64,000 nucleotides of DNA from contig JAOWBW010002496.1 in the NCBI GenBank assembly GCA_026119855.1, positions 1-64,000 on the forward strand, in the 5' to 3' direction. Below the pieces are notes generated by a model. The model was not told the DNA's origin. It did not search any database and saw nothing but the letters and a program-made list of their open reading frames with translations. Below, in pieces: positions 32,986 through 43,674 of the stretch (within the stretch, counting starts at the first letter, position 1; each line of letters opens with the position of its first letter). The DNA is from Campanula takesimana (taxonomy: Eukaryota; Streptophyta; Magnoliopsida; Asterales; Campanulaceae). The translations under genes and the position numbers were made by a program.

Positions 32986-34449
32986 TGTTAGGATCCATTG
33001 TTTGTACACCCACCTTAATTTGATTGATCCATGCCACGTGTCTTTTTATGGACTTTAGGACCGCATGTAATGAAGTTCTACTTCAATTTTTAGATAAGTC
33101 CATTTCTATATTTTTGATTGTCTAGGCTGAGTATAGTTCGGTTGTATCATTAGTGGTTTAGTGCTTCAAGCCGTCATCTTGAGACCGCTAGCATGGAGCC
33201 CTTCAGTTTTCATCAAACTGCAGTTTGCATGTTTGATGAAACCGCCCATCAAGATCATTCTTCAAACCGCCCCTAGGCTTGGTGAAACCGCAGAGCAGTT
33301 ATTGAAGAATTAAAGATATGTCATTTATTCCTTAGACAAACATTCCCTTTTTAACCGTAAAAGGATGTTGTTATGTCATGTCAAAATAACTCTAAGTTAA
33401 CTTGGAGTTTCTGCAAGGAATGTCGGTTTGTCTATCAGTTTGAATTGTTTACCGTTAGTCCTTTCTGCAACAAAGGACAAATGTCAGGTAGTGGTGCAAC
33501 AACTACCTAGGACTACAAGACAAAACCAAGGACGAAAATGACAGCTCAACCAATGGGATTTCGACAGCACTGTACCCTTCAGATTTGATTCAAATCTTTA
33601 CCCAACGGTCACAAGGGTGCTCTGCCTATAAATAGCCTCCATTATTCAACAATGAAGGTTGCTGAGCTTCAAGAGATTCATTCCCAAGTGTTCAAGTTTG
33701 CTTTGAAGATTCAAACCCAGATATTCATATCTTCAAACCATCTCCTTAGCAAACCCAGTTTTCTTCATCAAAGCTTCAAGCCTAACAACCTTTCATACTT
33801 AGCCTTTACACCAAAAGACTTCCATTTGCTCAACCATCATTTAGATACTTAGAGCATTTGATTTCTTTTCACACACACACCCGATTTATATGATCACATA
33901 GATTATATACTTCGAAAACACCGGTTGTTATTATAGCTTAGGTTAGACTTATTGTTTAGAGTTTAGATTCATCTTGTAAAACCTCCTCTAAATTAATACA
34001 AGTCTAGTAGCTATTAGAAAATCCTAGACTAACCATCTAGGTAGAGGACGTAGTTCATTTAAGAACGAACCTCTTCAATTTGTGTGTTTGATCTTTATTT
34101 TCTGTCTTGGTATTTATCTTTCTTGTTTGTGGTCTTTAACTTGTCTCCATATACGAAATGACTTGAAAGATGAATTGTGTTTTCCTTTAAACTTTAAGTT
34201 TAACTATTCAGTTGCATCATAGTGTTTTCTCAACCTGAGTCAAACCTCCCAACTCTTTAACTAACCTATTTGGCCAAACCGCAAACTCCGCTGTGCATTT
34301 TATCAGTTCGGTTCTTGTGCTTTGAACCGCAGTTGGCCAAACTGATAAGTACTCGGTTGATTTTAAAGGTATTTTCGAAAAAGTTTTGGACCGCTATTCA
34401 CCCCCCCCCTTTAGCGGTTCTATACCCTTGTTGCCCTCTGGGACCAACA
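32986..34449 (+). repeat. Sire-B 3' LTR
   Basis: TGTTAGGATCC...GGGACCAACA, same features as the 5' LTR with TATA at about 33625-33633. It keeps ACCGC at several places where the 5' LTR does not (for example near 33061, 33184, 33265 and 33288). Confidence 0.95.
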
Positions 34450-35260
34450 AAGTGAATTGAAAAGGTAAGATAAAAGTTTTATTATAAAAAGTGTTAATTT
34501 GAAGAAATATATAAAAGAATTATAAAAAGTGTCAAATGGAAGAAAATGATAAAAATTATGTTTTACAGTAAGGAACTATAAATTTGAGTGTACTAGCTTA
34601 ATAACCATTAGTATTGAAATCCCAAAACGAAAATAAGTAAGGTAGTAAATAAAGTCCAAGAAACATTCATATTTGTGGAAAAGATATCAATTATCTATCT
34701 GAGTAAAAGAAAAAAATATTATCCCACTGTCCCATAATAAAGGTCATTTATAAGTTATACATACTTGAATTTTGACTAACATTGAATGTCAAACTGTCTA
34801 ATCATCATAAAATTATAAAAGTGGTTAGAAATAAAGTTTACAATAGGTTACACATACTTGAATTTAGACTAACATTGAATGCCAAATTGTCTAATTATCA
34901 TAAAATTATAAAAGTGGTTAGAAATAAAGGTTACTATAGGTTACACATACTTGAAATTGGACTAACATTGAACGCCAAACAATTTAATCACCATAAAATT
35001 ATAAAAGTGGTTAGAAAATTATCAATAAGAACATAGTCACTAACTACTTTTGTATGGAGAGTAAATTGTGTAGCATATATATTGGTCAAAGTTTAAGTAT
35101 ATTTGACTTATACTTACATTTATTATAGGATATGACCACTTTCTATTATGTTTCTATCAACGCAATTTTTAATTTATATTGATAGATTAATTATTTTTTA
35201 AAAAAAAAAGATTAAATAAAAAATTAATTGGGCTTTGGACTCTAGGGCCCTTGAGCCCAG
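34450..35260. repeat. AT-rich sequence with a 92-93-bp tandem triplicate
   Basis: Units beginning CATACTTGAA at 34761, 34853 and 34946 share ACTAACATTGAA, TCATAAAATTATAAAAGTGG and GGTTAGAAATAAAG. The start near 34730 (CCCACTGTCCCATAATAAAG) looks like a degenerate MITE end. The open frame at 34782-35036 is just the repeat read in frame. Confidence 0.7.
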
Positions 35261-35369
35261 ATTCAAACCCAAATAAGGAAAATCCAGATGGAAAATTTCT
35301 CATACACCCCTCACTAGCAAAATGATGTAAGAAGACTAAAATACCCTCATATCTCTTCTCAACTTTACT

Positions 35370-36420
35370 TTTTTGGTCAAATTTTAGTCAACTCTTATAA
35401 CTTCCACATAATTATCATATAAGAGTTTAAAAAATTACTTTTTTCATTTTTTTACAAAAAAATTATGAATTTTTTTTTGTCAAATTTGGTCAAACTTGGT
35501 CAACAGCAGTCAAGCTCTTATAACTAACACATAAGAGTCAAAAATTCCACTTTTTCTATTTTTTTTACAAAAAAAATAATAAATTTTTTGGTCAAATTTG
35601 GTCAAACAGCAGTCAAACTCTTATAACTTACACATAATTATCATATAAGAGTTAAAAAAATTACTTTTTTCATTTTTTTACAAAAAAATAATATATGTTT
35701 TTTGGTCAAATTTGGTCAAACAGCAGTCAAACTCTTATAACTAACACATAAGATTAAAAAAAATCACTTTTTCCATTTTTTTTACAAAAAAAATAATAAA
35801 TTTTTTAGTCAAACATGGTCAAACAGCAGTCAAACTCTTATAACTAACACATAAATATCATATAAGAGTTACAAAAATTACTTTTTTCATTTTTTTACAA
35901 AAAATAATAATTTTTTTTAGTCAAATTTGGTAAAACTTGGTCAAACAACAGTCAAACTCTTATATCTTACACATAATTATCATATAAGCGTTTAAAAATT
36001 ACTTTTTTCATTTTTTTACAAAAAAAAAAAAAAAAATTGGGTCAAATTTGGTCAAACTCTTATAACTAACTCATAAGAGTAAAAAAAAAATCACTTTTTC
36101 CATTTTCTTACAAAAAAAAATAATAAATTTTTTGGTCAAACTTGGTTAAACAACAGTCAAACTCTTATAGCTAATACATAAGAGTAAAAAAAATCACTTT
36201 TTCCATTTTTTTACAAAAAAGTAATAAAAAATTTTGGTCAAACTTGGTAAAACAGCAGTCAAACTCTTATTACTTACACATAATTATCATATAAGAGTTA
36301 CAAAAATTACTTTTTTCATTTTTTTACAAAAAAATAATAGTTTTTTTGTCAAATTTAGTCAAACTTAGTCAAACAGCAATCAAACTCTTATAACTAACAC
36401 ATTTAACATATAAGTGTCAA
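35370..36420. repeat. Minisatellite of about ten 100-120-bp units with A/B alternation
   Basis: Each unit contains CAGTCAAACTCTTATAACT, a poly-A/T run and TTTGGTCAAA. Units start near 35386, 35509, 35613, 35727, 35830, 35950, 36052, 36157, 36258 and 36377. Long units carry ATAATTATCATATAAGAG, short ones only CATAAGAG, and the first five alternate. No coding potential. Confidence 0.8.
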
Positions 36421-36520
36421 AGTCTTATGAACATGTTCATAAGACTAAAGTCTTATTTGAAGTTGTTCATAAGACTAAAGTCTTATTGAACCTGTTCATA
36501 AGACTTTGCTCTTATGAATA
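36418..36520. repeat. Short palindromes of AAGTCTTAT/ATAAGACTT
   Basis: Three consecutive blocks pair AGTCTTAT(T/G)...GTTCATAAGACT, able to fold as hairpins, at the edge of the minisatellite. Confidence 0.7.
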
Positions 36521-36779
36521 AAAATGCCAACTAGGTCTATAGTAGAGCAATTAAAAATGCACAAATCTCAGCTCATATTTATTACTTAGAATGTGCAATT
36601 AACAAATGCTACAACCAATTTTCTCAACAAAAAAAATAAAAAATAAAAAATGCTACAGCCAAAAAAACACAAACTCACTACAATATCATATTCCCACAAT
36701 CACTCTTCAAAATTCAGCACACTTAAAAAAAAACCAAACTAATTAGATACGCACATGATTGCTAACTAATAGCATAAAT

Positions 36780-37270
36780 CTCTTCAAATCTCCTTCAGGA
36801 TCCGAGGCGACGCCGGTGTAAGTCTCCGGATCTAGAGAGATCGAAGAAATTGATGGCGTCGGAGAAGAAGATCGAGTGAGAGAATTGGAAGACGAGACGC
36901 ACCGAAGAAACTGAAGAAACCCGACGGGGTTAAGATCGACGGAGGTCAGGCGTGGTTGAGGAGTTTTCCAGAGAAGATGAGGGCATTAGAGATGGCCTAG
37001 GGTTTAGTCGGATCTGCAGACGAATCTGAAACTTCAGATCTGACGAGTGGAGCCAGATCCGACGTCGGCGATGAGTAAAAGACGGATGGATTGAGCCGCC
37101 GATGTCGGAGATTTGTTAGCCGGTGGAGAGCTCGCCGTCGGAGGATGGAGATACGGGTGGCAAGAGAGAGATGTATGAGAGAGAGAGAGAGAGAGAGAGA
37201 GCGTGAGAGAGATCTGGGTGAGCGTGAGAGGAGGGAGGAGAGAGGAGAGTTTTGTTGGGGTTAGGGGTAG
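36780..37270 (-). pseudogene. GC-richer gene-like fragment, possibly a captured 5' region
   Basis: About 480 bases are far more GC-rich than the surroundings. On the minus strand they read as a CT-rich leader with (CT)n (37173-37202), then TCCGACGGCGAGC- and ATCGCCGACGTCGG-type sequence and a short ATG frame (MPSSSLENSSTTPDLRRS-stop, near 36980). This resembles the 5' end of a plant gene carried by a transposon, but I recognise no protein. It sits between the minisatellite and a Helitron 3' end, so capture is plausible. Confidence 0.3.
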
Positions 37271-37785
37271 TTTGGGTATGTAGGTGTTATGTTTGACCAG
37301 TCAAAGGAAGCTAAATGAAGCTAGGGGTGTGGGTGAAATTTTGATCTCGGGTGAAGGTTTTATCTGACATTTGGTCTGGGCTAGTGTTTATGTGTAATAA
37401 AATCTCGCCCTAGGGGAAAAATTCCAAAATTAATTATTGAAACCAAATTACGCATCTTTTCATTCTTTTCAAATTCTTTTATTACTCCCGCATTTCATAT
37501 TAATTTTATTTTTATCCACAAGTTTATCTCTCTTAATGAATACAATTTATCATATGGTATTTATATAAAATTTGTATGAAATATGATAAATGAATTTGTG
37601 TGGATTTTGAATTAATCTTGGTTAAATATTCAAAAAATTTAACTACGAACTGACTTACCATTTTGTATCAAGAGGAAGTTGTTATGTGGAATTGTGAACT
37701 CACTAAAACTACATTTCAATATTTCTTTTCCTTTATTTAATTTGATTAATAATGTATAGAATAAAAAATTACTCATAGTTATTTA
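37271..37785. other. No gene seen; AT-rich
   Basis: Contains a GGGTGAAATTTTGATCTCGG-like phrase and simple AT-rich sequence. Possibly the interior of the Helitron whose 3' end lies at 38186. Confidence 0.5.
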
Positions 37786-38044
37786 CTCCCTCCGTCCCAG
37801 CTCACTTGAGACTTTTTGACCAAAACTGGTCAACTTAAGGTCGGTTTGACCAACATTTTATAGAAATATTTATGTTCCAAAAAACTTTTTAAAAATTGTT
37901 ATTGAGAGGATTTTTAATGGTGGTCATTTTACATTTTTTTATTTTTTGTTCGGATCATAAATATTTCTATAAAGTGTTGGTCAAACCGACCTTAAGTTGA
38001 CCAGTTTTGGTCAAAAAGTCTCAAATGAGCTGGGACGGAGGGAG
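37786..38044. mobile_element. Stowaway MITE
   Basis: CTCCCTCCGTCCCAGCTCA and its inverse TGAGCTGGGACGGAGGGAG, with arms about 80 bp long (TTTTTGACCAAAACTGGTCA on each side) and TA duplications at 37784 and 38045. Confidence 0.93.
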
Positions 38045-38159
38045 TATGTGTTAAATTTACTTTACTCATATCTTTTATGTGTTTAAAAATTTATCATTTT
38101 GGTTGTAAGATAATTTTCAAAAATTAAAATTTAGTTATTAATTAAAGAAATTAGATCAC

Positions 38160-38186
38160 ACCGCGCATCGCACGGGGTACAGCTAG
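38160..38186 (+). mobile_element. Helitron 3' terminus, plus orientation
   Basis: Hairpin-like CCGCGCATCGCACGGGG followed by TACAG and CTAG before T. The element would extend leftwards; its 5' end was not identified. Confidence 0.5.
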
Positions 38187-39188
38187 TTACTTGAATAAAC
38201 CAATTAAACCGCAAGATACATTGTATGTGTGTGTCCCCAACTTTCCTGCTTCAACCCATTTTCCATATGAGTTGGTCTCTTTCAGAACACCTAGATCTGT
38301 TTCATTGAAGAGACGGGTCGATCCATAACCCGTGTACAACATTCTACGTGTAGCGTAGGATCTCAACCCATGCTTCACTCAAAATCGGCCCATTAGCCAA
38401 CCCCCCCCCCCCAAAAAAAAAAAAAAAATCCCAGGAAAAAAAACATTTTTTCCGTTTTTTTTTTAGTTTTTATATTTATTTCTTTGAATGTTTTTTCGTT
38501 TGCCAAAAGTAATACTTAGTATAACTAAATGTAACAGATGTGTTACTTATAAAGTAACATTGCTTATAAGTAAACGTAACACCAGTTTTACAAAAAAAAA
38601 AAAAAAAAAAAGGCTCATTTTACTCATCTTTCAACTGTAATACTAATTATAAATACGTGTAACACTAACAATAACTAAATGTAATTATCGTTATACTGAA
38701 ATGTAATAGTGTTTTTCTAGAATATTTTTTATTTTTGAGTATTTTGATTTTATTTTAAAAAAGAAAGTAACATTTGAAAAATAACAACTTATATACATGA
38801 ATGTAATTATTTGTACAAGTAAATGTAACACTTTAGTAGATGAAAATGTACGAGATTTCTATAGATAATGTAATACTTTTACATGCATCATGACAAATTG
38901 AACCCATTGTAACTTATTATTTGAAAACATATAGATGTACTATTATACAAGTAAACGTAACTGTTTTACAATGTTATTATACAAGTAAAATGTAACATTC
39001 GTTTATAAAAAATTTACTTTCTTATTTTTACAATGTTACTAACACAAGTGTTTTTAGTTCTAAAATGTAAATGGTTGAATTATTATGTTTCTATACATAT
39101 GTGTTACAATTATGTATAAACATTGTTACATATAAGTAACACGTCCGTTACATTTTAGTTATAATAAGAATTACTTTTGGCAAAAGAA

Positions 39189-39221
<33 letters not shown>

Positions 39222-39726
39222 GTTACTTTTCTGTATATATGTATACAAATTGTTACATATAAGTAACACGTTTGTTACATTTATTTATAGTAACTATTAC
39301 TTTTGGCAAACCGAAAAAAAAAAAAAAATCTTTTTGCCTTTGGGTCATGGGTCAAAAATGACTCGTCTCTACTATGAGACAGGTTATGGCGTTCTCATAC
39401 AAGTTTTTGTCTTTCCATATTTGCCCCGTGCTAATCACGAAACCGTTAAATAACAAAAGTATTCTTGCTGGAATATAATACTTCCATCACCAAACCAAAC
39501 TATAAAGACAAAAACTTGTATGAGAGCATCATGACCTGTCTCATAGTAGAGATGGGTCATGGATCCGGGAGATTAGTGTGTTTTTTACCCATGACCGGAC
39601 CATGACCTGCGGGCAGAAAAAAACAAAATAAAAATTAAAAGTTTTTATATTTTTATTTTGGTGTTTTTTTCGGTTTGCTAAAAGTAATAGTTACTATAAC
39701 TAAATGTAACAAACGTGTTACTTATA

Positions 39727-40520
39727 CTACCTTCGTCCCTGCACAAGTGAAACCAACTTTTGGGACACGGAGATTAAGGAAAAGTAGTATATGTGTGGTA
39801 GAAAATGAAGAAAGAGAATGAGTGGGGTAAATAGTAGTGTTGGTTGAATAAAATGAGTGGTAAAAAATGAAGAGGGAGAATGAGTGAGGTTAAAAGGTGG
39901 AGTTGGTTGAATATAAATATATTAAAATATTTCTATTTTAGACAGTGTCACTGTAATACCCCATCCCACATCGGAAAGATATGGGCTTTGATTGTGATAT
40001 ATAAACATTCTCTATACTACCATTGAGCACCAATAACATTCATGGACTTTTGGGTGGGCCTGTGGTAAGCCAAGTGGACCCAGTTGTTGGGCTCAGTGGG
40101 CCAGTTTGTGGTGCTTATGTAGCGGGTCGGGCTTGCGGGCTCAGGTTGTTACAAATGGTATCAGAGCGGACCCCCGTCCGTAAGGCTTGCGAGCTCGCCC
40201 GGGGGGACGATCTGGGTATTGTTTGGGCCTTGCCGGGGACGGCAAGAATTTAAGTGGGGGTGTTTGTAATACCTCATCCCACATCGGAAAGATATGGGCT
40301 TTGATTGTGATATATAAACCTCCCCTATACTACCATTGAGCACCAATAACATCCATGAACTTTCGGGTGGGCCTGTAGTAAGCCAAGTAGACCCAGTTGT
40401 TGGGCTCAGTGGGCCAGTTTGTGGTGCTTATGTAGCGGGGCGGGCTCGGGTCGTTACAGTCACTTATGCTGGGACAGACCGGAAAGGAAATAAGTGTCAC
40501 TTGTGCTGGGACGGAGGGAG
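39727..40520. mobile_element. Stowaway-like MITE interrupted by a TRIM
   Basis: CTACCTTCGTCCCTGCACAA at the left pairs with CACTTGTGCTGGGACGGAGG at the right; TA lies on both sides (39725, 40521). Removing the TRIM leaves a MITE of about 280 bp. Confidence 0.82.
39952..40458 (+). mobile_element. Complete TRIM (miniature LTR retrotransposon), 507 bp
   Basis: LTRs 39952-40153 and 40265-40458 (TGTAATACC...GTTACA) are flanked by a perfect GTCAC duplication (39947-39951, 40459-40463). The primer site TGGTATCAGAGC is at 40156-40167 and the polypurine tract AAGTGGGGGTG ends just before the 3' LTR. The internal region is only 111 bp and encodes nothing, so it needs enzymes in trans. The LTRs differ at a handful of sites. 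The open frames across the LTRs are chance. Confidence 0.93.
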
Positions 40521-40930
40521 TATGTAACAGTTTGTATACATAAAAGTAATACGTAAGTATCTGTGTTTTTTTATGTTTTCTTCATTTGCAAAAGTAATAC
40601 TTATTATAACTAAAATATAACGAACGTGTTACTTATATGTAACAGTGTTTATACATAATTGTAACACGTATGTATAGAAAAGTAATTATTTAACCCTTTA
40701 CACTTTAGAACTAAAAACACTTGTGTTAGTAACATTGTAAAAATAAAAAAGTAACAATTTTATAAATGAATATTACATTTACTTGTATAATAACATTGTA
40801 AATCAGTTACGTTTACTTATATAATAGTATATCCATATGTTATCAAATAATAAGTTACAATGAGTTCAATTTATCATGATACATGTAAAAGTATTACATT
40901 ATCTATAGAAATCTGTTACAATTTCGTATA

Positions 40931-41689
40931 CAGTGGAAACTTTTTAAATTAATACACAGTAAATTAATAAACTCTCTAAAATAATAAATTTGTCTGGTCC
41001 CGACTTGGGACAATTGAAAAAAGTACAAAAATCGATAAAATAATAAGATAATAATTTTTTGTGAGATCGCTATATAATCTTAGGTCTCACGAAAATCATA
41101 AATTAATAATTCTTAGAAATTGAATAAAATATTTTTCCAATTTATTGAAAATATGATTCTATAGTTGATTTTGCAAGGAGCAATGCTAGGGGCACAAAAT
41201 AAGTTCACAAAACTTGCTCACAAAATGAGGTGGCGATATTTTATTGGTTGCATCGATAATGGACCCGCCACATTCTACTTAAAAACACCAATAAAATTAT
41301 TACACCTAGAGTTTTGTGAGCAAGATTTTATGACTTTTTTGTGCCCCTAATATTATTCTTGTGCAACACCTTTTAGATGGGAAACCATTGTATAAGATAT
41401 GTTGAATATTTTAAAGTCTTCATGTCGTTCATATACTAGTTTTGTTTCAAAAATACGTTGTAGCTATTCTTCTTGTGCACAATGAAATCAAAAGAAATTT
41501 TCAACTTCGAATACGTTTCAACTTATTAACTACATATATTATGAATTTAGTGTATACGAAAATCTGAAATTCGTCAAACCGTCTAAAAATCTTTAAATTA
41601 ATAATTATTAATTTATCGATAAATTAATAACTCTACAAATTAATAAATTTAATCAGTCCCAACATTATTAATTTATGGAGTTTTTACTG
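40931..41689. mobile_element. Emigrant-like (pogo/Tc1-mariner) element with a nested MITE
   Basis: CAGTGGAAACTTTTTAAATT at the left pairs with AATTTATGGAGTTTTTACTG at the right, with TA on both sides. The CAGT-AAA-CT-T-TAAATTAATA terminus resembles Arabidopsis Emigrant. Inside, about 41173-41364, a second inverted repeat (TAGGGGCACAAAAT / TTTTTTGTGCCCCTA) marks another small element. Confidence 0.75.
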
Positions 41690-41784
41690 TACTAATACAT
41701 TTACTTGTACAAATAATTTCATTCATGTATATAAGTTGTTATTTTTCACTTGTTACTTTCTTTCAAAAAATAAAATCAAAATAC

Positions 41785-41787
<3 letters not shown>

Positions 41788-41855
<68 letters not shown>
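41788..41855. repeat. (TA)n microsatellite
   Basis: About 68 bases of alternating TA within the right arm of the large palindrome. Confidence 0.95.
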
Positions 41856-41858
<3 letters not shown>

Positions 41859-42292
41859 GCAAAAACACTATTACATTCTAGTATAACGATAATTAGATTT
41901 AGTTATTGTTAGTGTTCCACGTATTTATAGTTAGTATTACAATTGAAAGATGAGTAAAATGACATTTTTTTTGTAAAACAAGTGGTACGTTTACTTACAA
42001 ACAATGTTACTTATAAGTAACACAGTTGTTACATTCAGTTATGCTAAGTATTACTTTTGGCAAACGAAAAAAACTGCCAAAAAAATATAAAAACTAAAAA
42101 ATCTATATAAAAAAACGAATTTTTTTCTGAAAAAAAATAAAAATAAAATTGAGCCATGGCCGCTGCCACGTGGAAAATTTTGAGTGGAGCATAGGTTGGG
42201 ATCCTATGCTTCGCAAAGAATGTTGTACACGGGTCATGGGTCGACACGTCTCTTCTATGAGACGGATCTAGGTGTTCTCACAAGAGACCACC

Positions 42293-42440
42293 TCGACTAT
42301 AAATGCCCATTTATATTCTTGATTTTTTTTTTTGAAGGAACAAAACATTTTAGAGAGAGACTATAAATGCCCATTTTTATTCTTTGATTAAGAAAAAAAA
42401 AATGAAACATATTTTTTGAAGGAACAAAATGGAACATTTT
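42293..42440. repeat. Short tandem duplication, two copies of about 70 bp
   Basis: GACTATAAATGCCCATTT, ATTCTT(T)GATT, TTTTTTGAAGGAACAAAA and ACATTTTAGAGA occur twice in a row. Confidence 0.7.
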
Positions 42441-42740
42441 AGAGACGGTACCAACTTGTTAATATTTAGAACTACAGTACATGCCAATAACGAAGTAGAG
42501 ATGCTGACCACCACATACGACAAATAACTTGTTCAAGTATAAAATTCAGTCATCCACAAGTAAAAGAGGAGTAAAGTTGATACAAAATCTGGAATTCGCT
42601 TTTCTATTGGAAAACTGGCTACAAAAGAGTGAAATGTGATCTCTTTCATCAAAATCATGATCCACTCAATATCCATATTGTTGCAATACTAGCTTTGAGA
42701 CAATGGAAAGTAGCTTCGAGTAGAGTAGAGCAATATAGGT

Positions 42741-43638
42741 TTAAATCCTAATGTTGAAGTAATCCTGATCAAAGTGGTGCAATCTGACGTACCCATCTTC
42801 ACCTCCACTTGAGAAACTACAATAAAGGAAAATTCCCTGTTAGTATATACTATTCACAAATAAAGACAGTCTTTTTTCACATCAAAATTGAAGGCCATGT
42901 CTCTTTTCCTAAAAGATAAACAAAAGAGTGATACTATCCAGTATCTACTTTACTGCACAGCTTGAGAAATACAAATATAATCCAAACGTAGGGGAATTGT
43001 TATGCAAGTTCAGATTGAACCTCTGAAATTCACGACAGGCAAGGATTGTGAGTTGAGACAAATATTACCAGTACAAATCTTGATAAGGACCCTGCATTAC
43101 AAACTCGAGCACAGTTGCTTTTGGAAGGTACACGCTTTTCAACTCGCTTCAACAACATACTTATTGAGCATCTGAACAAAAAAATCCCACGTGTACACAA
43201 AGGTACCAACTCCCTACCTACAACCCTACAATACGGCTTTTACCATGCACTATACATTTGGCTGAGGACTTTCCAAGGGAATGGCATAACATTCCACAAA
43301 ATTATTGCAAAATTTTCTGTTCATTCATATATAGTGTACGACCTCATATCATATACTCCCTCCGTTCCGGGTAAGTTGCAACATGGAAGGGGGAGCACAA
43401 AAATTAAGAAAGGAGAATAATGAGTGGTTGGGAGGAAGAGAGAGAATGAGTGGAGAATAATGAGTGGTTGGGAGGAAGAGAGAGAATGAGTGGAGGATTA
43501 TAAAAGTCATAAAGAGTTTCCTTGTTTGGCTTTGTTGCAACTTAAGTGGAATGCCCAAAATGGCAAATTGTTGCAACTTACCAGGAACGGAGGGAGTATA
43601 TTCACCAACCAATACTCCCAGTCCCTAAATGAATGTCC

Positions 43639-43674
<36 letters not shown>

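Larger units (their letters stand above)
20641..34449 (+). mobile_element. Sire-B: Sirevirus-like Copia element, 13.8 kb, nearly complete
   Basis: LTRs at 20641-22101 and 32986-34449, then tRNA-Met primer site, gag, pol, an internally promoted spliced third gene and a polypurine tract. Same architecture as Sire-A, with homologous products throughout. The bases flanking the element (AGGGA and AAGTG) do not match, so there is no target duplication. AACCGC and AACCGA motifs occur at high density in LTRs, spacers and coding DNA. Gag, pol and ORF3 each have a few stops or frameshifts, fewer than in Sire-A. Confidence 0.92.
38195..42290. mobile_element. Large palindromic element rich in GTAAC/GTTAC, with nested insertions
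   Basis: The left arm (about 38265-39170) is the reverse complement of the right arm (about 40560-42290, counting around the Emigrant-like insert). Examples are TCTAGATC(T/C)GT next to GAGACG, ACCCGTGTACAACATTCT, and long stretches of TAACTAAATGTAA with GTTACTTATAAGTAACA. The centre (39190-39725) holds further inverted copies of the same terminal phrase (TCTCTACTATGAGACAGG / CCTGTCTCATAGTAGAGA). GTAAC or GTTAC recurs every few tens of bases. No transposase ORF seen. Class uncertain: foldback or MULE-like. Confidence 0.65.

Noticed and set aside
35386..36420. CRISPR-like regular spacing in the minisatellite
   Set aside because: The whole unit is repeated, with no unique spacers, and the sequence is plant nuclear DNA.
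39952..40458. Possible Cassandra element (TRIM with 5S rRNA-like LTR)
   Set aside because: No 5S rRNA-like internal promoter sequence is visible in the LTRs.
40023..40527. Frames starting MSTNNIH in the TRIM
   Set aside because: They cover the LTRs and are repeated for that reason; TRIMs are non-coding.
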